Part shown: positions 22,763 through 32,052 of the stretch, piece after piece
Position numbering within the stretch: the first letter of the stretch is position 1
Layout of the letters: every line of letters starts with the position of its first letter
Source of the DNA: PMG-095 sp049324695
Lineage (GTDB): Bacteria > Myxococcota_A > Polyangia > Polyangiales > Polyangiaceae
Direction: 5' to 3'
Assembly (NCBI GenBank): GCA_049324695.1
Contig: JBMOMJ010000029.1
Span: 75,594-139,593 of the forward strand
Length of the DNA stretch: 64,000 bases
Translations under genes and position numbers: made by a program
The notes under the pieces: model-generated
The model's database searches: none
Seen by the model: the letters and a program-made list of their open reading frames with translations, nothing else
Told to the model about the DNA's origin: nothing

Positions 22763-25700
22763 ATGCCTCTACCTCTCGACGGCCCCACCCGGGGGACTAC
22801 ACTCGCGCCGGCGATGGCCGAGGCCAGTAAAGCCAAAAATTCTCCCATTGGGGAGAGCTCCGAGGCTTCGCAGGAACGACGCAGTACGGCCGTCCGCGAA
22901 CCGGGCACGCCTGTGATCGTGTCGCACGAGACGAAAGCCGCGCCTGCGCCCGGCGTTGTCGAACCTGTGGCGGATGCGCGTCGCACTGATCCGGCAGCGG
23001 TGAACGATGAAGAGCTGATGTCAGCGCCGGGCGCGCGCGATGAGGAGGAGAGCGCGCCACCTAGTATTCCTTCGGCGGCGGAAGTGAAGAGCATGCCGCC
23101 CGCGCCATCTCCGGCGGGCGCACCGGTGCTGCCGGGGCATGTGATCGCGAATCGTTACGAGGTGCTCGGTCTGCTCGGCGAAGGTGGGATGGGCATCGTG
23201 TATCGCTGCCGCGATCAATCCGACGCGCAGCTGGTTGCGCTGAAGCGGGTGATCCCTCCGCCTGGCAATCTCGCGAACGAATATTTGATGTGGTTCTACA
23301 AGGAGGCGCGCGCTCTCGCGGCTCTGGACCACCCCAATATCGTAAAGGCGAAAGACTTCGGTCAGTTACGTGACGGCTCGCCGTACTTGGTGATGGAGCT
23401 CGTGCAAGGCATCTCGTTGCACGACCTGTCGCATACGCGTGTGCAGTTTCCGCTGATCTGGGCGGTGACCGATCGCATCCTCGCCGCGCTCGCTCACGCA
23501 CACGCGCGCGGCATCATTCACGGCGATCTCAAGCCGTCGAACATTCTCGTCGAGCGCAAGGACGACGCGCCGCCCGACATTCATGTGCTCGACTTCGGTC
23601 TGGCTTGGTTGCGGCAGGACTGGCACGACGAGCGCCTCGACGGCACCAAGGCGATGGAATTTGCGCCACACGCTGGTGCGGGCACGCCAGGCTACATGGC
23701 GCCCGAGCAAATCCAGCACGAAATGCACAACGTGTGCGGCGCGACGGATCTGTACGCGCTCGGGTGCATTTTGTACCGCATGATGGCGGGGCGGCCGCCG
23801 TTCTCGGGTGAGTCGCGCGAGCTCTTGCGCGTGCACGCGTTCGAGCCAGCGCCCAAGTTCGCTCCCGTCATCGATTTGCCGCAGGGCGCCGATGCGTTCG
23901 TGTTGCGTCTGCTCGCGAAGCGCCCGTGGGACCGTTGGGAGTTCGCCGCCGAGTGCCGCCGGGATTGGCAGCGCTTCAAGCCGGCGGAGCGCGCCAACAT
24001 GTATTTCTTCCCGACGAGCCTCGCGCGCTCGTCGGAAGCACCCGCCGCGCCGAAGACGCGTCCGACCGGACCGCGGCCGCAGAATCCGGATTTGCTGCCT
24101 GCACCGGAGCGCGCTCCGGGTTTGCTGAGCATTCGTCCGAGTCCGCTCGTCGGTCGACGCGATGTGCGCGAGCGTTTGCGCGCGGTGTGCGACGAAGTCG
24201 TGCAAGGCGTAGGTGCGCCGCATCGCCTGGTGTTGCTGGTGGGACCCGCCGGTTGCGGCAAGAGTCGCATCGCGGAGTGGCTGTGCGAAGCGATGCACGA
24301 AGAGGGCCAGATGGTCCCCCTGCGCTCGCGCTACCGAAAGATCCGTAGCTCGCTAGACGGTATGCTCGGCGCCGCCGTCAACTACTACAACTTCGAGCGC
24401 GTCGATCGAAACCTGATCGAGCGCTCGTTGCTCGATCGCTGGAAGGTGCGGCGCGACGACAAGAACGGCCGCGCTTGGGTCGCTGGTACCGCTGAATGGT
24501 TCCGCCCAATGGGGCCCATGAGCGACCAGCCGATCGGCCCTAGCGGCATTCGTTTCACGCTGGATACGCTCGAAACTCGCCGCATGGTGATTCGCCACAC
24601 GTTGCGGCGCATCGCCAACGGTCGGCCGCTGTTGTTTTGGTTGGATGATCTCCATAACGCAGCGCCCACCACCTTCGAAGGCTTGCGCAGCACGCTGACC
24701 GATGATCCCGATCAGCGCATCGTGATGATTGGCACGGTGCGCTCGGAGGACGTTGCGCTCGGTACACAAACGGCAGAGCGCCTGCGCGAGCTCCGCGATG
24801 TGATGAACGGCACCGTGATCCAGATCGATCCGTTGCCGCCCGAGACGACGCTCGAGTTGTTGCGTGCGTCGTTGCCGCTCGAAGAGTCGGCCGCGCAAGA
24901 AGCCGCTCGCCGCAGCCGCGGCAATCCGTTGTTCGCGTTGCAGCAGCTGCACGCTTGGGCTCTCGCCGGCAGCCTCGAGCTGAAGGAAGGTGTCTACCGG
25001 GTTCCCAACGACGTGCTGGCGGTGCGCCCCGAAACCACCGCCGAGCTGTGGGATACGCGCCTGTTGGCGGTGCCCGAAGTGCATCGTCCTTCTGCGTACG
25101 CAGCTGCGACGCTGGGTGGCGACATTCGCAGGAGCGTGCTGCACGCCTTGCTGACTGCGCTCGGGCAACCGGCAGACGCCGCGATTTCCGCCCTGCAGAA
25201 CGCCGAAATTCTGATTCCGCGCGGTCCCGGACGTCTCAGTTGGCCGCACGAGCTCTTGCAAGAGCACCTGTTGGTGCGGCTGGAAGAGCGCGCCGATAAG
25301 GAGCGCATCTATCGCGCGGCAGCCACCGCGCTCACGCAGCATCCGCTCGCCAATACGCGCCGCATCGTGCGTCAGCGCGTAGTGAACCTGATTCAAGCCG
25401 GCGACGCCGACTCGGCTGCGCACCTACTGTTCGACTTCCTGCAAAACAGCTGGAACGGCGCGCGCGAGCCGCTCGCCACGTTGGCCGATCTGGAGCTGTT
25501 CAAGAACCGTCTCAGCGGTCGCACGCTGGCGTTGAAGAACCGCTGGCAAGCCGAGTGCTTGCGCCACGTGGGTCGCACGGCGGAAGCTAGCACTTACGCC
25601 GAGCTCGCCCGCACGCGCTTCGAAGAGCTCGGCGACTTCGAGAACATCGCGCACTGCGTGCGTTTGCTCGGCCACATCGCGAGTGAGCAAGGCGCCAACG

Positions 25701-26593
25701 CAGAGGGCCTCGAGCTGGTGCAGCGTGCGCTGCGCACCTTCGTCGAGCTAGGCAACATTTTGGGCCAGGCGCACTGCCAGGCGGTGGCAGGTGAAATTCA
25801 GTACCTGCTCGGCAGCTACGAAGAAGCGCGCGCCACCATCGAGCAGGGCGAACGCAACTTCGCCGCGCTGGACCAGCCGCTCGGTCGCGGTCAGTGCCTT
25901 CTGCTCTTGAGCTGGATCGATCACTCCGAGGGCGCTACCGAGCGCTCTCGCCGCCTGGCGCAGGAAGCACGCGCGGAGTTCGAGCGCGCTGGTTACCGTC
26001 TCGGCACGGCACAAGCCGACGCGTCGCTATCGCACGTCGAGCACCGGCTGCTCAATTATCACAGCGCCGAACGCGGTGCGCTCGATGCACTCACGGTGTT
26101 CGAAACCTTGCGCACGCCGCGTGGGCAAGCCGCGTGCGATCGCTTGCTCGCGATGGTCGGCATCGATACCGACGACGTCGAGATGGCGGAGCTCCACAGC
26201 GAGCGCGCCCATCGCGTCTTCAGTAAGACCGGCGATCCATGGGGCATCGTCGAAGCCAAGCTGCTCATGTGCCAGGCGGCGATGGTGCGCCACGATTTGC
26301 GCCGCGCCGAGCGCCTGCTGGAAGACTCGCAGCGCATTTCTCTGGAGGAAGCCGAGCCGCGTCAGCACCTCTTGCTGACACGCGCTTGGCTCGAAGCCGA
26401 ACGCGGCGAGCTCGACAGCGCTCTCGAGTCGATTGAGGCAGCAGCGGACGTGTTTGGTCCGCGCACGCGCGCTGGTGATCACGCGCCGCACCTGTTGAGC
26501 CGCCTGTGGCGCTACCCGTGGTCGCCCGAGGCGCGCGAACGCATCGACGCCTGGCGTTCGGTGCTGAACGATCGCTCGCGCCGTCGCGAATAG
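22763..26593 (+). CDS. Ser/Thr protein kinase fused to AAA ATPase and TPR-like region
   Basis: A protein of up to 1276 residues; an ATG at 22814 is an equally plausible start. A disordered acidic/Pro-rich head (to ~125) is followed by a protein kinase: GEGGMGIVYRC near 139, VALKRV, HGDLKPSN near 252, DFGLAW near 278 and PGYMAPEQ near 311. The catalytic loop is His-Gly-Asp rather than His-Arg-Asp, so it is a non-RD kinase. Then come an AAA domain (Walker A GPAGCGKS near 494, FWLDDLH near 626) and about 500 residues of TPR-like helices. This is a PknK-like architecture, expected to be a cytoplasmic signal integrator. Seven bases separate it from purU. Confidence 0.88.
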   Translation: MPLPLDGPTRGTTLAPAMAEASKAKNSPIGESSEASQERRSTAVREPGTPVIVSHETKAAPAPGVVEPVADARRTDPAAVNDEELMSAPGARDEEESAPPSIPSAAEVKSMPPAPSPAGAPVLPGHVIANRYEVLGLLGEGGMGIVYRCRDQSDAQLVALKRVIPPPGNLANEYLMWFYKEARALAALDHPNIVKAKDFGQLRDGSPYLVMELVQGISLHDLSHTRVQFPLIWAVTDRILAALAHAHARGIIHGDLKPSNILVERKDDAPPDIHVLDFGLAWLRQDWHDERLDGTKAMEFAPHAGAGTPGYMAPEQIQHEMHNVCGATDLYALGCILYRMMAGRPPFSGESRELLRVHAFEPAPKFAPVIDLPQGADAFVLRLLAKRPWDRWEFAAECRRDWQRFKPAERANMYFFPTSLARSSEAPAAPKTRPTGPRPQNPDLLPAPERAPGLLSIRPSPLVGRRDVRERLRAVCDEVVQGVGAPHRLVLLVGPAGCGKSRIAEWLCEAMHEEGQMVPLRSRYRKIRSSLDGMLGAAVNYYNFERVDRNLIERSLLDRWKVRRDDKNGRAWVAGTAEWFRPMGPMSDQPIGPSGIRFTLDTLETRRMVIRHTLRRIANGRPLLFWLDDLHNAAPTTFEGLRSTLTDDPDQRIVMIGTVRSEDVALGTQTAERLRELRDVMNGTVIQIDPLPPETTLELLRASLPLEESAAQEAARRSRGNPLFALQQLHAWALAGSLELKEGVYRVPNDVLAVRPETTAELWDTRLLAVPEVHRPSAYAAATLGGDIRRSVLHALLTALGQPADAAISALQNAEILIPRGPGRLSWPHELLQEHLLVRLEERADKERIYRAAATALTQHPLANTRRIVRQRVVNLIQAGDADSAAHLLFDFLQNSWNGAREPLATLADLELFKNRLSGRTLALKNRWQAECLRHVGRTAEASTYAELARTRFEELGDFENIAHCVRLLGHIASEQGANAEGLELVQRALRTFVELGNILGQAHCQAVAGEIQYLLGSYEEARATIEQGERNFAALDQPLGRGQCLLLLSWIDHSEGATERSRRLAQEARAEFERAGYRLGTAQADASLSHVEHRLLNYHSAERGALDALTVFETLRTPRGQAACDRLLAMVGIDTDDVEMAELHSERAHRVFSKTGDPWGIVEAKLLMCQAAMVRHDLRRAERLLEDSQRISLEEAEPRQHLLLTRAWLEAERGELDSALESIEAAADVFGPRTRAGDHAPHLLSRLWRYPWSPEARERIDAWRSVLNDRSRRRE

Positions 26594-26599
26594 GAAAGC

Positions 26600-27451
26600 A
26601 TGGAACTAGCTACGCTCCTCGTGTCTTGCTCCGATCGCCGGGGCATCGTGGCAGCGCTCGCCCAAGTTTTATATGGGCACGGCGCGAACATTCTCGATTC
26701 GGATCAGCACACCGATCCGATTGCGCAGATGTTCTTTCAGCGCATTCGCTTCGACTTGTCGGAGCTGCTCACCGACCGCGGCACTTTGGAGCGCGCGCTG
26801 GGCGAAGTCGCGCAGCGCTTCAACATGAAGTACCGCCTAGCGTACGCGGAGCGGCCGAAGCGGGTGGCATTGTTCGTATCGAAGTACGAGCATTGCCTGT
26901 ACGACTTGCTCTTGCGGCACCGCGCCGGCGAGTTCAGCTGTGAGATCCCGCTGGTTATCAGCAATCATCCAGATCTCGAGCGCGCGGCGCGCGAGTTCGG
27001 CGTCGACTTCGTGTTGATCGAAAAGAGCGCCGAGATCAAGGCTGCCTCTGAGGCGCGTGAGCAACAGCTGCTCGAGGAGCGCGGCATCGATCTGGTAGTG
27101 CTGGCTCGCTACATGCAAATCATGAGCGCCGACTTCACGAAGCGTTGGGAAGGTCGGCTGATCAACATTCATCATTCCTTCTTGCCGGCGTTCATCGGCG
27201 GGCGGCCATACCACCAAGCCTACGAGCGCGGCGTGAAGCTGATTGGTGCAACCGCCCACTACGCGACCGCAGTGCTGGACGAAGGTCCTATCATCGAGCA
27301 AGACGTGGTGCGCTGCTCACACCGCGATTCCATTGATGATTTGGTGCGCAAAGGGCGCGACTTGGAGAAGGTCGTGCTGGCCCGCGCCGTGCGTTGGCAC
27401 CTCGACGACCGCGTGCTCATCTACGGCAATAAGACGGTCGTTTTCGACTGA
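26600..27451 (+). CDS. purU: formyltetrahydrofolate deformylase
   Basis: A 283-residue enzyme that hydrolyses 10-formyl-tetrahydrofolate to formate and THF. N-terminal ACT domain (SCSDRRGIVAALAQ, DQHTDPIAQMFFQR), then a formyltransferase-fold catalytic domain. The active-site triad is readable: Asn in INIHHSFLPAF (about residue 189), His two residues on, and Asp in AVLDEGPIIEQD (about 227). Length is normal. It is probably co-transcribed with the kinase-AAA gene. Its last 31 bases overlap the convergent peroxidase-like gene. Confidence 0.96.
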   Translation: MELATLLVSCSDRRGIVAALAQVLYGHGANILDSDQHTDPIAQMFFQRIRFDLSELLTDRGTLERALGEVAQRFNMKYRLAYAERPKRVALFVSKYEHCLYDLLLRHRAGEFSCEIPLVISNHPDLERAAREFGVDFVLIEKSAEIKAASEAREQQLLEERGIDLVVLARYMQIMSADFTKRWEGRLINIHHSFLPAFIGGRPYHQAYERGVKLIGATAHYATAVLDEGPIIEQDVVRCSHRDSIDDLVRKGRDLEKVVLARAVRWHLDDRVLIYGNKTVVFD

Positions 27452-28707
27452 ACTATTTCCGGGGCGAGCGAGCCGGCCCAGTCGGCGGCCAGGCGTGACA
27501 ATTCGTGGCGCAGCGTTTCGGAGGCCTTGCGGCTCTGATTGGATGGCGCTTGCTCAGCTAGTTGGCGTAGCGACTCGGCAAGGCTCTTAACACGCTCTCT
27601 CAGTGGCGAGGGCGCCGCAGCGAGCTCTTTCTCGATAGCTTCGACGACCATTGTGCGCACGCGAGCGCTCGCACTCGGTAGCAGCGTGACGTAGGCGAAC
27701 ACCTGGTCCAAGCGCATGGCCAAAGGGCGTGTGTCGCGCGGCCGATCGACGGCGCCAACCGCTTCCACATAGGCAACCAAGTCGTCGAACTCTTGGGGCT
27801 CGAGCTTCAAGTCGAAACTTTCATCGAACCAGCGCACGACATCGCGCAGGTTGGCAAAGCGGCCATCGTGAAAGTACGGCGCGGTTTCGGCGAGACCTAG
27901 CAAGCTCGGCGTTTCGTAAGCGCCGTCGACGGCGTGGGGAGACGGTGAACGACCGCTGCCGAGCCGATGCACGCGGCCATCGCGGAAAAAAGTCGAAGCT
28001 GGGTGGCACGTCGCGCAACTCATCCCACCAAATCCAGGGCGATCCGCCGCAAACGCAATGGCTCCACGACGTGCCGCATCGCTCGCGCGCGGAGTCAGCC
28101 CGTTGCGTGCATCGAGCAAAGAATTCGGCAGAAAATCCAGGTCTTGAACGTAGCGTAGCAGTGCGCCGAGCTCGTCTTCGCTCAGCAGCGATCCGTCGAA
28201 CTCCGCGTGTGCAACGCCCTGCACGAACTCGGCGAGCGAGGCCGTGCGGCCATCACGACCATACGGGCCGGTGTAACGGCAACCGCGCAGCGATGGAATG
28301 TTGAGCGCGTTGGCGACGCCGTCGTCGGCCGCCGGCCGAAAGAAGCGGCTCGAGAGATCGACGTTGCCGGGACGATTGCTCACACCTTCGATGAAGAGCT
28401 CGTTGTGGGTGGCGCCGTTCGGATGGCAAGTGTTGCACGACATTCCGAGTGATTGCGCGCGCTGACCCAACGTGTACGGCGAATGAAACAAGAGATCGCC
28501 GAGGAGCAAATCAGTGGCCACGACGTCGCGCTGCACGCCGTAGGCGTTCGGCTCGAACTCGAGGCTGCGCAGATAGCGCGCTGGTTGCACCTGCGGTGCT
28601 GGCAAAGCGCTCGAGGCTGTGCGCTCAGCACCGGCGCTGGGCGAAACCGCTGCCGGCGCTGTGCCACACGCAGCGCACGCGAGTGCGACAACGAGCGCAG
28701 CTTTCAC
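27421..28707 (-). CDS. di-haem cytochrome c peroxidase / MauG-like lipoprotein
   Basis: A 428-residue secreted protein with a signal peptide ending LACAACG. Two c-type haem motifs are present: CNTCH at 91-95 and CATCH near 229. CCP/MauG features include GRDGRTASLAEF, TPSLLGLAETAPYFHDGRF and a C-terminal regulatory extension of about 100 helical residues. Such enzymes reduce peroxides or oxidise substrate proteins in the periplasm. The ATG overlaps the stop of the upstream gene (28704-28707, ATGA), so they are coupled. Convergent overlap of 31 bases with purU. Confidence 0.85.
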   Translation of the reverse strand: MKAALVVALACAACGTAPAAVSPSAGAERTASSALPAPQVQPARYLRSLEFEPNAYGVQRDVVATDLLLGDLLFHSPYTLGQRAQSLGMSCNTCHPNGATHNELFIEGVSNRPGNVDLSSRFFRPAADDGVANALNIPSLRGCRYTGPYGRDGRTASLAEFVQGVAHAEFDGSLLSEDELGALLRYVQDLDFLPNSLLDARNGLTPRASDAARRGAIAFAADRPGFGGMSCATCHPASTFFRDGRVHRLGSGRSPSPHAVDGAYETPSLLGLAETAPYFHDGRFANLRDVVRWFDESFDLKLEPQEFDDLVAYVEAVGAVDRPRDTRPLAMRLDQVFAYVTLLPSASARVRTMVVEAIEKELAAAPSPLRERVKSLAESLRQLAEQAPSNQSRKASETLRHELSRLAADWAGSLAPEIVQSKTTVLLP

Positions 28708-29402
28708 GGCTGCTTCTGGATTTCGGTGCGCACCGGGCGCTTGTCTGGTGCGACGGCGAGGTTCACCGGATCGCTCACCACGGTGGTTGTGGTCGCTTCG
28801 ATGGTCACCATTTTTGCCATGATCGGGGCGCTTTCGCCGGGCGTCATCGGGTAGACGTAGCCAGCCGAGCCAGAACCCGGTGCGCCCAGTGTGATGCGAA
28901 ACTTGTAGCGGTCACCATTCTTCGCCACGGCTTCGCCAAGGAACTGCACGTAACTGTCGCGCTTGGCCATGTCTTCGGCGCGAAACGAGAGCACCGTGCC
29001 AGGACCGCCCGGTTGATCGTAGCGATTCATGTGCACTTCCACGCGCGTCTCGAGTCGCTCGATGCGAACGGTGCCAACACCAGCGAGTGTTCCGGCGCCT
29101 GGCTTCGCGAGGTGCGAGGTGAATTGGTAGGAAGCGCTATTGCTGCCTCGCTGCGTTTCGACCGTACCATCGACGATAGGGCTCACGAGCACGTCGAAGG
29201 CCAGCCCCTGTCCCTCAGCGACGGCCAATCGTTGGCGGCCATTTTCGCTGCTGCTGATGCTGCATTCGAGTCGCGCGCTGCCGCTCAACACCGTTGGCGG
29301 CATCTGGAGATCCATCTGCGCGGGCGGCGGAGGCTTCGCCGCACATCCCAAGCCCCAAATCAGCGCACTCAAGGGAAACAACCACCTCATGCCGTCGAGC
29401 AT
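28704..29402 (-). CDS. uncharacterised lipoprotein
   Basis: A protein of 232 residues (or 228 from the ATG at 29390). The signal peptide is MRWLFPLSALIWGLGC, then a Pro-rich spacer. The rest is beta-rich with no recognised domain, ending in a Lys/Arg/Pro tail. It is translationally coupled to the di-haem peroxidase-like gene by an ATGA overlap, so it may assist that enzyme; this is inferred from context only. Confidence 0.65.
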   Translation of the reverse strand: MLDGMRWLFPLSALIWGLGCAAKPPPPAQMDLQMPPTVLSGSARLECSISSSENGRQRLAVAEGQGLAFDVLVSPIVDGTVETQRGSNSASYQFTSHLAKPGAGTLAGVGTVRIERLETRVEVHMNRYDQPGGPGTVLSFRAEDMAKRDSYVQFLGEAVAKNGDRYKFRITLGAPGSGSAGYVYPMTPGESAPIMAKMVTIEATTTTVVSDPVNLAVAPDKRPVRTEIQKQP

Positions 29403-29469
29403 AGCCCCATTTCCGCCGCGCGAATCCGGTTCGATCGTTCACCAAAGCGCTTTGCTGAAGCCAGTCGCC

Positions 29470-31980
29470 TCAGGGGCAGGCTGGGGACAGCGTGAGCACT
29501 TCGCCAGCGCCGCTCGCGACCAAGGCGTGTTCGGTTTCCACGAGTGAGCTGGTACGGCTGTTGACCGGTGCGTCCAGTAACAACGCATCGCTTGCCACGC
29601 CGACGGCCCGTAATCGATCGCCCGTGCTGAAATACAGCGTACGACCATCGAAGCGGAGCAGGGCTGAGACGCCCGTGTCGATGGCCTGGCGTCGTGTTTC
29701 TCCGCCGTTGATTTGTCGGAACACGAGTGTGCCTCCTGCTGTCCACACCAAGGCGTCACCGCTCAGCAACATGCTCTCGGGTGTGCCATCCAGCGTAACC
29801 GTTTCGATCAGAACCGGCGTCGCTCGCCTCACATCGTACACACTGATCTTGCTGACGCTGACGTTCTCCGCGTAGTAGCCATAGCTCACCACGGCGCGTC
29901 CGCTTGCCGCGTCCACGTACAGCGTGTTGCTGAAAGGCGTGGCTGGTGTGTCGATTCCGACGTCGAAGAAGGCTGCGCTCACTCCCGCTTCCAAATCGAC
30001 CATGCGAAACCGCTGCAGGTGAATGGAGTTACCAACGCTCTGCAGCCGATAAATCGAATCGCCGGACTTCAGGAGCTTCGCTGTACCGCCGGGCAACGAC
30101 CACAGCGTGCCAGCCACCGAGCGCTCGTTCGCATCTGCCGTCGTGGTTTGCACGGTCGTAGAAGTCGCGTGCCCAAGCGAAGCCGTAATGACGACTAGAT
30201 CAGGAGTATCCGAGAATGCGAGAGTGCCTTCGCGCACCAGCGCCCCTGCACCGAGCGAACCATCGAGCTTGATACCAACGAGGTCGTTTCCGTGCGGCCC
30301 ACCAGCGACCCAGCGCGGAGCGCTCGGCGTGGATACGTCCAGGCGGTTCCAATGCGTGCTGCTGCGGGCGTGCACGCCATCGTTTGCCGCGTAGAGCGAC
30401 TCGGGCCGCGCCGTCTCGCGCTGATCGATCGCCGTAAAGCCAGCCTTGCTCAGCAACCAAAGCTGGCCGCCGAACGGGCTCACCGCGAATGCGGCCCCGA
30501 CCACGGCTTTGGTGGTGATGTCAGTCGTATACGAGAAAGTGGCGACGGTGCGCTGGTCGGCCAATGCACCAGAAAGGTCGTGGAGAGTCATGAACGCTTG
30601 CGTGCCGCCACTCACCGCGCTCACACCCTGGGTGAACACGAATTCGTCGCTGAGCGCCGCAGAGCGCGCACCACTCACGCTGAACGACACTTCGAGCTCG
30701 TGTGTGGACTCGTCGAACACGCGCAGCAAATCAGTGCTGCGTGTCAGCACGCGATTGCCTCGCAGATACACGCCGGAATTCTCGCTCACCAATGGCGCGG
30801 TCTCGTAGCTGAACGTCGTCGACGAGCCATCCCACTTCGAGAGATCGGCGATGCGCACTCCGTTCGTGGTATTCACATACACACGCTGCCCGTCTTCACT
30901 CGCGGCGAGCGAACCGCACCCGACGCCCAGCTCACCGCTTGCGACGAGCTTCGGTGCGTCCGGATCGCTCACGTCGAACCAATGCACGCTGCCGTTCGGC
31001 GCCGAGAAGAATGAGTAGTTGGCGCACATGAAGAGCCGCGTGCCCCGCCCGACGATGTTTCCCACCGCCGGCTGAATTGCGCCGGGCACAGCGACGCTGC
31101 CGCGTTCTGACAGCGCTCCGTCCTGCGCTACGGAAAACAGCCGCAGCTGCTTCGGTGTGCCGCCGATCGTCACCGTGGTGCTGCCGTCCGTTACCGCGGC
31201 CAGGCTCCCAAACGCCGTAAACAGCGGAGAGGAGGGGATGCTCTTCACACTCAGACTCGAAACGCGCTGCAGCGCGCCATCCACGACGCGGGCCAAGGTC
31301 AGGCGCCCTCGACCGTAGTAAAGCGAATCGTAGAAGAGCACGCGATCGTCGCCGAACGCGACTGGTGTGCCAGTTCCATACGCTTCGACGCGGCCGAGCA
31401 CTGCAGCGGCACCCGTTCGCGCCACGCCTGGACGACAAGTGCCCGCCTGACAGCTGTCGCCCAAAGTGCACAGGTTGGAGTCATCACACGATGTTCCGTC
31501 GCTCACCGCTTCGTGGCGACACGCGCTGCCGTCAAAATGGTCCCGCGTGCACGCGTTGTGATCGTCGCAATCCGGGGCAGGTTCGTTGGCGCCGCCGCCC
31601 TGACCAGCTTGGGGCGCGCCGCCTTCACTCGACGTAGTTCCGCCTTCACTCGACGTAGTTCCACCGCTTGCCCCGCCAGCGCCTCGTGTGTCGGCGCCGC
31701 CTTCGTTGTCACTGGCGCTGCCAGCTTCACTGTGTGCACCGGCCTGAGTGTTTCCTCCGGACGTACTGCCGCCGTTTGCTGTTGCTCCGCCGCGAGTGGA
31801 CGACGTGCCGCCCTGAGCTTTGCCACCACTACCCTGGTTCGCCGAGCCCGCATTGCCCCCGCTCGAAGGCGTTTTGTCATCGCTGTCGGCTTCGCCACAC
31901 GCGAGCGGTGTGCACACAAAACCGAGCAACAACACACTGCGACTACCCCAAGCACCAGATTTGCCTGCGATCATCCTCAC
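29470..31980 (-). CDS. Gly/Ser-linker lipoprotein with large beta-propeller-like domain
   Basis: An 836-residue protein. The signal peptide ends PLACGEAD. Residues ~35-130 are a Gly/Ser/Ala/Thr linker including a duplicated GGTTSSE unit. Next comes a Cys-rich EGF-like segment (DCDDHNACTRDHFDGSAC, CDDSNLCTLGDSC), seen in many myxobacterial surface proteins. From ~200 to the end runs a propeller-like domain with repeated VHWFDVSDPDAPKLVASG and LDVSTPSAPRWVAGG motifs (LVIVD-type). Probably outer-surface, binding function. The gene is 67 bases upstream of 28704-29402 on the same strand. Confidence 0.82.
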   Translation of the reverse strand: MRMIAGKSGAWGSRSVLLLGFVCTPLACGEADSDDKTPSSGGNAGSANQGSGGKAQGGTSSTRGGATANGGSTSGGNTQAGAHSEAGSASDNEGGADTRGAGGASGGTTSSEGGTTSSEGGAPQAGQGGGANEPAPDCDDHNACTRDHFDGSACRHEAVSDGTSCDDSNLCTLGDSCQAGTCRPGVARTGAAAVLGRVEAYGTGTPVAFGDDRVLFYDSLYYGRGRLTLARVVDGALQRVSSLSVKSIPSSPLFTAFGSLAAVTDGSTTVTIGGTPKQLRLFSVAQDGALSERGSVAVPGAIQPAVGNIVGRGTRLFMCANYSFFSAPNGSVHWFDVSDPDAPKLVASGELGVGCGSLAASEDGQRVYVNTTNGVRIADLSKWDGSSTTFSYETAPLVSENSGVYLRGNRVLTRSTDLLRVFDESTHELEVSFSVSGARSAALSDEFVFTQGVSAVSGGTQAFMTLHDLSGALADQRTVATFSYTTDITTKAVVGAAFAVSPFGGQLWLLSKAGFTAIDQRETARPESLYAANDGVHARSSTHWNRLDVSTPSAPRWVAGGPHGNDLVGIKLDGSLGAGALVREGTLAFSDTPDLVVITASLGHATSTTVQTTTADANERSVAGTLWSLPGGTAKLLKSGDSIYRLQSVGNSIHLQRFRMVDLEAGVSAAFFDVGIDTPATPFSNTLYVDAASGRAVVSYGYYAENVSVSKISVYDVRRATPVLIETVTLDGTPESMLLSGDALVWTAGGTLVFRQINGGETRRQAIDTGVSALLRFDGRTLYFSTGDRLRAVGVASDALLLDAPVNSRTSSLVETEHALVASGAGEVLTLSPACP
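31621..31662 (-). repeat. perfect 21-bp tandem duplication in linker-coding DNA
   Basis: Two exact copies of a 21-base unit (31621-31641 and 31642-31662), reading GCCTTCACTCGACGTAGTT plus CC, encode the repeated Thr-Thr-Ser-Ser-Glu-Gly-Gly. In-frame and internal to the lipoprotein linker; a recent slippage event, so strain length variation is likely. Confidence 0.8.
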
Positions 31981-32052
31981 GCTCCACTGACGCGCGGGGT
32001 TCTCCCGCCACCACCAGCGGCCGGTATATCACGCTCCGTGCCTCGCGTACCG

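Noticed and set aside
24353..25423. 356-residue minus-strand frame inside the kinase/AAA gene
   Set aside because: Antisense to a gene with clear motifs in continuous frame; composition is that of a shadow frame.
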